The notes under the pieces were generated by a model, which was not told the DNA's origin, ran no database searches, and was given only the letters and a program-made list of their open reading frames with translations. Positions 53,429 through 64,000 of a stretch of 64,000 nucleotides of DNA are shown piece after piece. The DNA is from Lunularia cruciata (lineage: Eukaryota > Streptophyta > Marchantiopsida > Lunulariales > Lunulariaceae), in assembly GCA_948567375.1 (NCBI GenBank), contig OX419758.1:2547001-2611000 (forward strand), in the 5' to 3' direction. The position numbers and the translations under genes were made by a program. The first letter of the stretch is position 1, and the number at the start of each line of letters is the position of its first letter.

Positions 53429-55560
53429 CTAAAGTATCAAAAGATCAATAGATTTCTTATCTACATGTTCTCTAAATTTCAAAGCTAGACAATCCATCTT
53501 TGGATCTTCATATGTTTTTGCATTTAGAGTTTGCACTTGTAGCTTCAATTTGTGCAGGTTTATCTTTGTCATCCTTCCCTCTTTTTCTTCTTTTGTGAGG
53601 ATTATTAGTTTATCCCAAAGTTCATTTATTTCTTTGGCCATCTTGATTGTCATTGCCTTTAGAGTGTTGTAGGTTGCTTGTACTTTGGTTGTGATGTTGT
53701 CTATCATCTATAACTTAATTGATACCCTTTCTTTGTGCTCCTTCATTTCCTATGTGCAATTGAAATAGTTAGTTGAGGAGCTATCTCTTTTTTGTACTCC
53801 ATCATTTGGAGTTCTAAGGTGGCAATCTTTTCCTTCTCTTTCTCCAACTCTCCATGGAGGCTCTCCATCTCAACATCCATGTTTTATAGCTCTTCTTTGT
53901 GTCCTTGTTGCTTTTGCTTTTGCTTGATCTAAAGAGTTCTTAAATCACCTTAAAGTCTTTGGAGATCTTCCTCATAGGTCTTTAATCTAATATCAATAAA
54001 GTATTATTTGTCTTCACTTCATGGTTCTCTTGCACTAAGTCATTGATCTTCTTTTACTACTCTTTGTATATGTTTTGACTCCTTTCTAATTCCTCCTTCA
54101 AAACTTCATTCTTCACCTTGTTTGCAAAGTCACTTGTATGCATTGCCCTTGCCAAGGATACATAATCTACTACTTTTGGATAGAGGCATCATCATTTGCA
54201 AATACCTAATTATAGGATAAATTGAATCAAGTAAGTATGCCACTCCATTTGCTATCATTGTTACTAGTTATTGCACAAGAGTTGATCTTGCTTCTTGATG
54301 TGCCTTAAGGACAATAGATTCTCCTTCTATATCCACCTCTTCTTCTAGTTTTCTACATCCATTCCTTGTTCTTTGCCAAATAGTCCAATGGTTTTGTGCT
54401 TGTACGATCTTCAATCTAAAGATCTTGATCTCTGGAATTTTGTTTTTCTTTGGTGGCTCTTCCTCTATTTCTTCTTCATTTACTTCCTCTTTTGTTCTAG
54501 TACCACTAAGTTCCTAAATTGGATAGAATAAAAATGATTATGCAAGGGAATGCATTGAGTATCTTGAACATCTTAGTGATGATGTGTGGTGTGAACTTGA
54601 AGGAATCATCCATGTTGGCAATGAATGCTATGGTAAATCAATCCTTGTGCATCTCCTCACACTTAGTTCCAAGATCCTGAAAATTCTTATTTGGCTTCAT
54701 TTCCATGAAAATGTAGTCTTGTGCATGTTGAATATATTGCATTGCTTAGAATCCTACAATATAGCTTTGAATATCAAACATCACTAGTAAACACAACTTA
54801 ATTGGCTTCTCCATGCAACACTTTAATTTTTGTGTTGTACTGTATCTCAAAATTTATGATCTACCAATGGCTAAACTTGCATTCCAATAGATATGATTTC
54901 TTACTCTTCATAGTAGTATGCATTTTCCTAAGCTTCTAGGTCAATTGATTCTTGGAAGTTTGTATTCTTGCCTTTTTGAACTAATGAAAAATTCTAGAAT
55001 GATTTATCATCTTGGGTTGTTGAGCTAGCTTTTTCTACTTCATATTCTATAATCCTTCACAATAAATCCAATGACTACTAAATTTCAAAATCTTGCAAAT
55101 TCATTTACTCTTAAACTAAAGCTTAAATCATTTTTTGTCCATGTAACTAACAATTATTTGTGCAATCTACCTTGGCACACTATTTCTTAGTGATGGTTGC
55201 TTTCTATTGAGCAATCAACATTATTGTCTCTACTTTTTGATTATTATCATGGTATTCTTCTCTAGGTTTGTATCTTTAGAATTGCTCAATGTATGCAAGG
55301 GGACATGCAAGCATGTTCAAGTTTTTAAATACAAAAAATCTGTCATGCATTTGTAACACTCCACTTGTACACTAAATTTATTAATTGGCCTAAAACTCTA
55401 TAAAAATGTCAATAGTGCAATTTTTTAATGTACAAATTCTCTAATTTATGTGTGAAACCCTCACCTAGATGCTTTGTTCCTACTTGAAAAGAATAGCATT
55501 GCTCTTACACATTATTATTCTCACTGAGTTTCTTGTATCCACTAAATTGTCATCTTGTGC
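53429..55560 (-). pseudogene. Coiled-coil family remnant 3
   Basis: Minus-strand order: LNMLACPLAYIEQF (near 55320-55270), EEYHDNNQKVETIM, a block with LFTIAFIANMDDSFKFTPHI and KMFKILNAFP (near 54640-54550), an acidic stretch (EEVNEEEIEEEPPKKNKI, near 54490-54430), then heptad-rich coiled coil (MDVEMESLHGELEKEKEKIA near 53880-53820, and open segment 53429-53707 with TKVQATYNTLKAMTIKMAKE). No enzyme domain. The stop density says it is dead. Probably the most complete view of this family's protein in the window. Confidence 0.5.
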
Positions 55561-56740
55561 CAAAAATATCAAGGGAATTAAATTAACCCCATTATTTTGA
55601 ACCTTGGATGATAATAACTACCTTTAAAATGCACCTTTTACAATATCATAGTAATTCATAAAATTTATTTACCATGTCTAATAAAATGAATCATATCATA
55701 ATGAATGTACTCTAAATTTAATATTTCCAACTCATCCTTAAAACTTTTCTAAAGACAAATAGAATTATCTAACATAATAAAAGAATTTTCAAAAGGACAG
55801 CTTAAAGTTTCTCTTAATATTAATGAATGTATAAGTAGATCAAAGTTCATTCTAGCAAAAGGTTCTTATATTTTTTAGAAATGTTGTGTGTTAAAAACCT
55901 AGATCCACATTCAACTATAACAAATTAACTAGCAAATAACAAAGGAACAACAAAAGAAACATGCACATAACAAATTAAATAGCAACACAAAGGAAACCTG
56001 ATATTATTTTACCATAGCCTGATGTAATATAACAAGGTAAGTTGGCAAGTTGATGCAGGTTTGAAGGTAAAGGAAAGAAAATCAAAGGTGATTTTTACTT
56101 CAATAGTGTACAGTGTGCTAAAATTTATTGTCTAATTTATTCTCGTTAAATTTCATTCATGACCATTTCTCAAGCCAAAATTATAATGCTCAACTACTCA
56201 AAAGATTTTTGTATACAATCTACATGTTAAACTATCATACTCTCATTTATTTCCTTGAGAATCTTCTAGAACAATTCCTATTTGTAGAATAAGGAGTTCA
56301 TCAAAATGCATCTCAAAACACTAACAATTCCTTATAACTCAAGTGTCAATTATCTAACACACAATATTCTATGGTATCAAGGGATATCCTACAAATTATA
56401 CCCTTTTTAATGTATCCTATGAAGAAAAACTGGTGTGTCAACATGGACATGAATGAATTCCAATTGGAAATTTTTGCATAATTAACAAGACATAAGTGAG
56501 ATTCAAACTTCTAAGCTATTAGCAAGAAATGGGTATCATTGGAAATGAACCTACATCTTTGATACTTATGTTAAAATAGTGAAGTTCAAACATTTGAAAC
56601 ATGACCAAAATAAAGATAGAGTGGACTGGCTTTCTTTCTTGCAACTGCACATTTTACTACTTTAGTGATTTTCTTTTTATGAAAAACTTTTTTTTATAGT
56701 TTTATGTTCTTTTCTTAAGCTTATGCTAAGCTATAGTGTT
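55561..56740. other. No identified feature
   Basis: AT-rich sequence. I see no coding or transposon boundary. Confidence 0.4.
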
Positions 56741-57400
56741 TAGGCTAGAAAGTAGTTTTATACTACTTGCCTTTGCAATGGAAGGCAGCTGCAGGGGTTA
56801 GAAGAATGAGTACAAAGGAGGATGTACATATGTAAGAAATGAATCCAAAGAAGGTAAGTCAAAGGAAGTGCTCTGCCAAAGAAGTGCAAGACCAAAAATC
56901 TTTGTTGTCACTAAACTTTGGCCCAAGGATCTTTGCCTTGGAAGACCTTTGGCCCTAAAGGAAGTACAAAGTACAATGACTTGAATGTGTCACCACCTAG
57001 AAAAATAACCACTATCAAGAACAATTATCACATACAAAAGCATTTTCATGTATAGATTGAGACTACCCAACCATAATTCAATCATTGAATATGGGTAAAG
57101 AACAAGCTAAGGCTATAAAATCAAGGTTTAAGTTAGCAATCCTTCAATTTCTGTACATCAAAGTTAGTCACCATGGTGTCAAGTTTTAATGAGCATTTGC
57201 CATAGAAACTACTCTTTGACTTTGTCCAAAAAAGAGATAATATGGTGACAAAGAGGCAAGATAGTGAGAACATGAAGGTAGTGCAAACACTTGCATGAGA
57301 TAATTCTTATACCACCAACATTGCATAAGTAGAACTTACATTGTAGAGCAAATGTGATATGTAGTAATAAATTAGGGTTCTTGTAGCAGAATTGGGAATT
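56741..57400 (+). repeat. 5' LTR-like region of a coiled-coil family copy
   Basis: Rich in CCAAAGG/CCTTTGG (CAAGGATCTTTGCCTTGG, GACCTTTGGCCC). A TATA-like GGCTATAAAATC lies near 57112. Precedes remnant 4 in the same orientation. Confidence 0.5.
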
Positions 57401-57686
57401 GTGCCATTTAGGGATGATTCCAAATATTAGAGATAATAGGGATCTTGATATTGATAATTTGAGAATAAATCTATTCACCTAGACTAAGAACCACTAGAGA
57501 GATATCCTTGGCCAAAAGAATGATGATGATTAACTAATGATGACCATGGAGACCCAATGTCATTAACCAAATAAGGGCTTGGTGTAAAAGACCAAAACCG
57601 AGGAGAGAAATAGGAGAATGGAAACTCACATTTGGACACTTGAATGAAGGAAAACTCTGAATGCCTAGCATGAGCTTTGGCTTTGG

Positions 57687-57694
57687 TATTTATA
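57687..57694 (-). promoter_or_regulatory. TATA box of the family A solo LTR
   Basis: Minus-strand TATAAATA, conserved in the LTRs of elements 2 and 4. Confidence 0.8.
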
Positions 57695-57713
57695 GGTAGC
57701 ATACAAGACCCTT

Positions 57714-57733
57714 GAAGCTTCTCAAGAAGCTTC
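57714..57733 (-). promoter_or_regulatory. Heat-shock-element-like pair next to the TATA box
   Basis: GAAGCTTCTCAAGAAGCTTC, two inverted GAA pairs with a 4-base gap, 20 bp upstream of the TATA box (minus strand). Confidence 0.65.
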
Positions 57734-57834
57734 CTTGAGCCGCTTTCTTGGAGTGCAAGCCAAGTTAACCAGGAAGCTTCTCAAGAAGCTTCCTTCTAGA
57801 AGTCGCCTACTTGGCATGCAAGCTAAGCTAGTTA

Positions 57835-57852
57835 GAAGCTTCTAGAAGCTTC
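57835..57852 (-). promoter_or_regulatory. Perfect four-unit heat shock element
   Basis: GAAGCTTCTAGAAGCTTC is exactly GAAnnTTCnnGAAnnTTC, four alternating nGAAn units. A further TTCTAGAA follows at 57854-57861. Heat shock factor trimers bind three or more such units. Confidence 0.75.
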
Positions 57853-59881
57853 CTTCTAGAAGCTACCTGCTTAGGGCACAAGTTAACTAGTTAGGAAGCT
57901 TCCCAAGAAGCTTCCTAGATGCTTCTAGAATATTCTAGGCTATTTTGTCTTATTCTATACTTTGTAAGCCCGACTAAATTTGTCGCTAAACTCCATATTG
58001 TTACATTTAAGCCTGACTAACTTTGTCGCTAAACTCCATATTGTTACACTTGGAAAGGTCTTGAAGGCCTCCTTCAACAAACCAAAGACTAATAATGGAT
58101 AGAGGGTACTAAGTTACAAGGACCCTACTAAAAGAGCTATTTTGGAAGTAGTCAAAAAGTTATTTCAGCAAAGAAAATGACCTACCTCTACAATATCTAA
58201 GCAATCTTCTTTGATTTCATTAACAAAGAGCAATTGGTGAATTGGGCGCATATGTTTTATGTGGGGTGCCACATCTATCCACATTTTTATCTCAAGTCAC
58301 TTCTATCCTAAGAGGTATTTTGCATCACAATCAGAAGGAATTGTGATGTATTAGAAGTAAAAAATGACTAATCAAGAATACACACATGTAGGTAAATTTT
58401 TATCAATATAAGAAGTAGGGAATACCCTTGGCTTCAACAAAAAGCAAAAGAGAGCAACATTTGCCAAGCCAAAGGTGAAGTCAAAGAGTGCAAGGTAGAA
58501 CCCTCATGTGATTGATAAGTCTTTGGAAGACAAAGCCAAAGACATTGAAAGCGAAGTAGAACAAGAAAGGGAGAATTCCCTCACACTCAAAGGACTATTT
58601 TAAAAAAAGGTGGAAGATGATGAGCAATATGAACATGCTTATTCTGCTCTACCAAAAGAAGAGCAAATGGAAAAGAAATAAAAGTTGGTCAAAGGAGAGA
58701 AAGATCAAGAAAATCCTCACTCTAAAGAAGTCCACCTTGAAGGTACCAAAAATCAAGAAGTGGGACCTTCGGGTACGAAGGGCAATGAAGAAGGAGTATC
58801 CAAAGCCAAAGGTCTAACACTTGAGGCCCAAGGACAACACCAAGCCAAAGGTGAGATCATGCCCAAAGGAGGTGAGGAGAAAAAAATACAAAGAACCAAA
58901 GCAACCCAAAGGACAAGAAGAGTTGACATTAAAAGCAACGGAGAAAAGCCTTTAGAAGAAGAACCAAAAATGATGAGGATACCCTTCCTCCAACTCCAAG
59001 AGCACTAAGCTCTAATAATAGAAGGATCAAAGTTTGTGATACATTTGGTGGGGTTAGACTTGGAGTTGATGGGTCATATTTTTATCAATTTATCATGACT
59101 CCTACCTAGATGTCATCAAATATCCTTCACTTGTATAAAGGATGCACAAGAACTCTTACTCAATAAGAGAAAAAATGGCCAAGGCAAAGGATGAGATAGA
59201 AGAGGCATGCAATTTATGCAAAGAAGTGAAATTAGCTAGTACATGAAAATTTCAAGGCAAAGTGACAAAATGTTATGCTTCTTGTTGAAGAAACCAAGCA
59301 TGAGGAAGAAATAAGGAAGTTTCAAGGAGAATTGAGAGCCCTTTCACTCAAAGCCAAAGGTAAGTAGCAAGTTTATAAGGCATTGTTGAGTGCAACAAAC
59401 AAGGAAGTGTAGAATATCTAAGTGGAGTAAAGAAAACCAAGATTCTCTTGGTAACTTTAGATGTACAATTTAGTAAGTAATATAGCAAAGTGGCTGTCCA
59501 ATTGAAAAACATGTTTGTAGAGCTGAAGAAGGAGAAGGAGGAGGAGGAGGAGTGAAAGGAAGTAGATTATGTCCAAATGAGGTAAGAATTGATGGCCAAA
59601 GACCAAGCAACTCACATTAGCCTAGACAAGGAGAGGATAAAGATACTCCAACAGATTGAGGAGATGAAAGACCAATTGGTGAGCCTTGCAAAGAAGGTTG
59701 TACAAGTAAGGTAACATTGTACCAAAATCCATGAGCTAAAGCTGTAGATTCAAACTCTAGAGGTAAAGGTGCACTCAAACAAAAAACTTGATCAGCTGGT
59801 GGTTTGATTGAAGGAGCATATTAACCACTAGTTTATTGAATCAACATATACACTACTCCAATTTGCAAGGGGAAGATAGAT

Positions 59882-60898
59882 ATGCTGATTATGATTTGTA
59901 GAGGCAAAGGTAGTTCTTTTCTATAAGGTAGCCAAAGATCTTTGTAAGACCTTTGGGCAATATGCCAACTATAGCCAAAGGCTTAGATAGATGAAAATAT
60001 TCTAAGTGTAAATCACCTTCAATGCAAAACACACCTTTCTAGTAGAAGACATCTTCAATGAGGAAGACCTTTGGGGTACAAACACCTTTGTGGTGAAAGG
60101 AAATTTTGTTAGCTAAAGATCAAAGTTCAAAGGCAATTAATTTTACAAAAGAAGATTTAACATCTTTTGTGACACATGGAAGAAGCTTAATTAAACCACA
60201 TTAGATAAGATAAGATAAGATGATAGGATAAGTATGATAATAGATGTAAGTAGAAGTTTTCTAATATTTCACTTAGCTATTGGATCTCTTTGGTGAGAAG
60301 TAGCAAAGTCTATATAGGGCTTTGGATTGAAGTGATTCACATTCATTTCTTGGTAATCAATGAAATTAGCAAAGAGACCTTCTAACTCTAGATTGTTATT
60401 TGTCTACATATTAGGTATTGATTGAATGACTTTTTTGAGTAGTGGTGATGAACCTTGAAATAGGAACATGGGTGCTTGAGTGTAAGGAGATATTTGCACT
60501 TGTCTAGGGTGTTTTATCCTTAACATTCCAAAGGAGTAAGGTAATATATTGAAGGATTATGGGTAATATAGAGCACTGAAAGTACCATGGAACAAAAAGC
60601 AAGTCAATTGATTGATATAAGACTCCTTCAAAGTTTCACCTTCTTGAAAGTGTAATAAGTAGCCTTTGGAGTGGTATTCTTTAATGTGACATGACTTTTG
60701 GTATGAAATTAACCATCATCGTCAAGAATAATTTGGAATAGATTTGTGGTGAAAGTGAATTATGTTTTCCTATTTCATTGTGTGCCATACTGGGTGATTG
60801 ATAATACCCTTTTTTGGAGTATTTCTGCCAAAGATATTAAAAAGGAAATAATAAAGAACCACCAAATGTGAGATTTATCTTCACTTTCCAACCTGTAT
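59882..60898 (+). repeat. 3' LTR-like region of a coiled-coil family copy
   Basis: Starts after the purine run with TATGCTGATTATG and is rich in CCAAAGG/CCTTTGG (59940-60130). It contains AGATAAGATAAGATAAGATG near 60205 and, further on, sequence inverse to 28740-28990 (TTCCAAAGGAG, TCCTTCAAAGT). It is interrupted or ended by element 5 at 60899. Confidence 0.55.
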
Positions 60899-61266
60899 TG
60901 TAAAAGACCAAGACCGAGGAGGAAAATAAGAGAATGGTAGATCACATTGGGACACTTGAATGTGAGAAACTCCAAATCCCTAGCATAAGCTTTGGCTTTG
61001 GTATTGAAAGGGAGCATACAAGGCTCTTAAGAAGCTTTTCAAGAAGTTTCCTTCTAGAAGCCATCTACTTTGGCATGCAAGCTAAGCTAGTTGGAAACTT
61101 TTAGAAGCTTCTTTCTAGAAGCTATATACTTGGGGTGCAAGCTAAGCTAGCCAAGAAGCTTCCCAAGATGATTCCTAGATACTTTTGGAATATTTTAGGC
61201 TAATTTGGCCTACTCCCTAATTTGTTAGCCCTAATTAACTTCATTGCTAAACTCCATATTGTTATA
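60899..61266 (-). repeat. 3' LTR of element 5
   Basis: 368 bp from TGTAAAAGACC to TTATA (mutated TTACA) on the plus strand. HSE-like GAAGCTTCTTTCTAGAAGC lies at 61103-61121. Confidence 0.9.
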
Positions 61267-61305
61267 TATTCCCTCAACTACTAGTTGGTGATGTCCTCAT
61301 CACCA

Positions 61306-61551
61306 TTAAAGCTTTAAAATCCTAGATGGCCGTTTATGCATTTTAGATATGAGAAAGAGGTTCCCATGTGGCATCATAAAGGGGATACTCTTTCTGAAGG
61401 ACCTTGTATTCCGTATGTTGTCAATGGCTTTGTTGAATGTGATAACGTGCAAGGATACAATCAACTTTGTAATCTTCATGATCATTGATAGGGACGAGAG
61501 GAGGAGGAGGAAGTTGGAAACAAGAGGAAAAAGAAGAGGGGTTAGGGACAA
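61306..61551 (-). pseudogene. Chromodomain of element 5
   Basis: Minus-strand fragments of VDCILA, EYKVL and DATWEPLSHI match the chromodomains of elements 1 and 2; frames are broken. Confidence 0.8.
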
Positions 61552-62725
61552 ACGTTTTCACCTTGGAAATATGAAAGACAAGGTGGATGCACATATGACA
61601 AGGCTGGGCAAGTCAATAAGCAACATGAGAGATGATTTGGATGACATCAAAGGGTCCTATCCAATTAGGAGCAAGTTTACAAACTTGGGTATCCAATGGG
61701 AGGGTTATGTTACTAGAGGAAAGCATGACCTTATTATTGAATTGAAAGGTGAGATCACAATGATGGTGGTCCATATATTGTTTCTGCTAATTTTGAGCAA
61801 CAAGGAGATGAGATTTGGCTTGTTGGAAGGATTGGGATATGGTGGTGAAGAAGGTGGAAGTATGAGGGACATGAGATTGTGGAGGAGCAAGAAGGGAATC
61901 TAAAACAAGTGGATCTTGGCCAAAATTGAGGAAGAAAAGAAAGAATTTAGTGCTTGCCTATTTAAAATTATTGTATGCAAACTCCATGGTTGGAAGACAT
62001 TCATCCCAATTGTTATAGTGGATGTTGATGAATGCATGAAGCATATCCTTCAAGGTGCAATTTGCACATTCAATTTGTCTAATAGTTTGAGAATGATAGG
62101 CTGTGGTCAAAGTAAGCTTGGTGTTGGGTATCTTAAAGAGTGCATACCAAAATTTCCCAATGAATCAAGGATCATGGTCAGAGATGAGTACACAAGGCAT
62201 CTTATGATGCTTGAAGACATTGTCAAAGTAGATTTGTGCCTATGTTGGAGCATCCATGATATCAAAGGTTAGTGCTAAAGGGCTTTGCTTACTAAGCTTA
62301 TCCACAAACACCATGATTGCTATATGACCTTGCTTTGTCTTGGGTAAGGACGTGATGAGATCCAAACTCACTTGTTCTCATCGAGTAGATGGAATAGGGA
62401 ATGGTTGAAGAAGTTTACTCAATTTCTGGTCGTTGGCCTTGTTGCATTGGCAGATCTCATACAATCAGACAAACTCTTGAATATCTTGTGTGATGTTGGG
62501 CCACGACCATTGGCATTGGAGTGTACCCAAGTCTTATCCACACCCATGTGACCAAGATTGGTAAGTTATGGGTTTCTTGGAGGAGCACAAGTCAAAAATC
62601 ATCCTTGGTTGGCATATAAATCCAGTTCTCACAAAAAAGAAGACCTTCCTTCAAAGAGAAGGTGTTGTACTCCTTGTTGCATGCTACAAGATGACCTTGT
62701 ACCATCTGAAAGAAATGATCTTGTT
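61552..62725 (-). pseudogene. Integrase of element 5
   Basis: Aligned with element 2 at both ends (62090-62725 against 3290-3915). The middle (about 61560-62090), with INIHYNNWDECLP-like sequence near 62010-62030, is the segment deleted from element 2. Many stops. Confidence 0.82.
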
Positions 62726-63400
62726 GTAAAGCAGTCTTAAACTCAATTTTGGTTTTGGAGTCAATTGATACAATTATAATTTCCGTAGTGATGAGAGGAA
62801 GAGATTTAAAATCAAGTTGTCATGATAGAGCATTGGAGACGATCTAGAATCAATGGGGTTTGACTCAAGTTTGATGTCAAACAATTGTAGTTGTTCCTCC
62901 CATCAATGATGTCGACTCTTTATGTGTTCCAAGTGTAATGTCTACAACAAAGGTTTGTGATCAATTTGCATGATCACTTGTTTCTCCAAGAGGTAATGAC
63001 TCCATACCTTGGTCACATATACCATTGCTAGTAGCTTCCAATCTTGAGTAGAGTAATTCCTTTCTGTTATATTTAATTTGCAAAACATAAAGGTAATAGG
63101 ATGCAACCCATATGGGAATTGTTATTGCAACACGACTCCAATTGCAAAGTTAGAAGTATAAAAATCAACCACACAAGGTAGTTGAGGATTATATGGTTGA
63201 AGAACAGGTCTTAAAGACACCATAAGTTTTAGCTTGTAGAATTCTTTTTTGTATTTTTTGGTCCATTGAAAGCTCAAATTCTTTCTTAAGAGATTGGTCA
63301 ATGGTGCGGCTATATGAGCATAGTAGTGGATGAAGCATTGGTAAAATCTGGCCAACCCATTAAATGCCATACTTTTGTAGCATCCTTTAGAGTAGGCAAA
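62726..63400 (-). pseudogene. RNase H and connection of element 5
   Basis: 63122-63370 reads AFNGLARFYQCFIHYYAHIA, LRPVLQPYNPQLPCVVDFYT, SNFAIGVVLQ. The catalytic Asp of VVDFDAS is retained as the first Asp, the second position is Tyr. Downstream HLE-like and stop-rich sequence. Confidence 0.87.
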
Positions 63401-64000
63401 TCAATGATGGCCTTGATTTTTTCCTCTTCCATCTTGATCTCTTACGATGAGATCTTGTGACCCAAGAAAGTAACTTCTTTTTGCCAAAAGGCACACTTTG
63501 AGTCTTGTAGTAAAACTTCCATTGTTTTAATCATCTTACAACTTCTCATATGTGATTTACATGTTCTGCTATAGATTAAAATGTCATCCAAGAAAACCAC
63601 CATGTACCAATCCAATAGTCCATCCAACACCTAATGCATCTGATCCATGAAGACTATTGGAGCATTAGTGAGCCCAAAAGGTAGAACTTCTATGCAAAAT
63701 ATCCATACCTTGTGCAAAAGGTAATCTTTTGCATATCTCCCCTATCAATGTGGATTTGCCAATACCCGCTACAAAGATCCAACTTGAAAAAGTATCATGC
63801 TCCACTCAATTGATCAAGTAAATCATCAATTTGAGGCAAGTGATATGCATTCTTCACTATTTATTTATTGAGCCCATGGTAACCAATATAGAAATGGAGT
63901 CCTCCATCCTTCTTTGGAATGAATAGTACCAATGCTCCCCAAGAAGATGTACTATGTCATATGAAATTCTTCTTCTACAACTCCATAAGTGTTGTTCACA
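63401..64000 (-). pseudogene. Reverse transcriptase of element 5, cut by the window end
   Basis: 63442-63630 reads LDGLLDWYMVVFLDDILIYS followed by the CAFWQKEVTFLGHKIS block. The polymerase box FLDD is intact. Blocks upstream (FSKLDL, SGYWQI, FVPKKDGGL equivalents) run to the window edge with frameshifts. Confidence 0.9.

Larger units (their letters stand above)
57583..58048 (-). mobile_element. Solo LTR of family A with perfect TSD
   Basis: 466 bp, TGTAAAAGACC to ATTGTTACA on the plus strand, flanked by CTTGG (57578-57582 and 58049-58053). Its last 43 bp (58006-58048) are a tandem copy of 57963-58005. It interrupts remnant 4. It has the clearest promoter architecture of the family. Confidence 0.95.
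57401..59860 (+). pseudogene. Coiled-coil family remnant 4
   Basis: Split by the solo LTR at 57583-58048. Fragments: LGKVLKASFNKPK (58050), LVNWAHMF (near 58235), KPKVKSKSAR (58470), KVEDDEQYEHAYSALPKEEQ (58608), then the open segment 58685-59008 (107 codons: VKGEKDQENPHSKEVHLEGT and further Lys/Glu/Gly repeats) and coiled coil to about 59850 (QIEEMKDQLVSLAKKVVQVR near 59660). Followed by a purine run (GCAAGGGGAAGATAGA, 59866-59881) that resembles a polypurine tract. Confidence 0.55.
60899..64000 (-). mobile_element. Element 5: family A chromovirus, continues past the window
   Basis: 3' LTR (60899-61266), chromodomain, integrase, RNase H and RT in minus-strand order. It keeps the integrase segment that element 2 has lost. 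Gag, protease and 5' LTR, if present, are to the right of 64000. Confidence 0.93.

Noticed and set aside
1..64000. CRISPR arrays, bacterial operons, phage or organelle DNA
   Set aside because: No regularly spaced repeats, no operon-like dense coding; tRNA, LTR elements and Mutator-like element point to a plant nucleus.
60899..64000. Element 5 as an active element
   Set aside because: Although the RT box FLDD is intact, chromodomain and integrase frames are broken and the 3' LTR terminus is mutated.

Overview
The window looks like intergenic nuclear DNA of a land plant. It is dominated by old, nested Ty3/gypsy chromovirus retrotransposons (gag-pol followed by a C-terminal chromodomain). Their primer sites match initiator tRNA-Met, and there is an intronless tRNA-Arg(ACG), a Mutator-like non-autonomous DNA element and a decayed non-LTR reverse transcriptase. 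I cannot fix the lineage. I see no intact protein-coding host gene; the only clearly functional-looking gene is the tRNA.

1-18.7 kb is one nest. Element 1 (plus strand, window start to 18705, family A) is the oldest and is full of stops. Element 2 (minus, 2609-14275, also family A) sits in its reverse transcriptase. Element 3 (minus, 6215-12816, family B) sits in the gag zinc knuckle of element 2 with a perfect 5-bp target duplication. A solo family B LTR (16028-16769) and an older diverged LTR (17023-17619) also interrupt the integrase end of element 1. About 18.8-21.5 kb is a non-LTR reverse transcriptase pseudogene. 22.5-23.5 kb is a 977-bp element with long terminal inverted repeats and a 9-bp target duplication.

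23.6-42.5 kb is different. It has few LTR elements, two strong hairpins, a 3.9-kb AT-rich tandem duplication (27.9-35.8 kb), local tandem repeats, the tRNA gene, and at least ten copies of a tiny dispersed repeat. The tiny repeat has one shared end (a GGTCGCC motif then a pyrimidine tail) and a variable other end. Five copies are flanked by 11-14 bp direct repeats, as expected for target-primed retroposition. I regard this as the best candidate for something undescribed.

44-64 kb returns to retroelements: three remnants of a family whose only visible product is a lysine/glutamate-rich coiled-coil protein, a 5'-truncated family A copy (47657-51195), a family A solo LTR (57583-58048) and a further family A copy running off the right edge (60899-64000). 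Family A LTRs carry arrays of perfect heat-shock-element modules immediately upstream of a TATA box, so this chromovirus family may be heat-responsive. All alignments were made by eye; identities and most domain limits are approximate.
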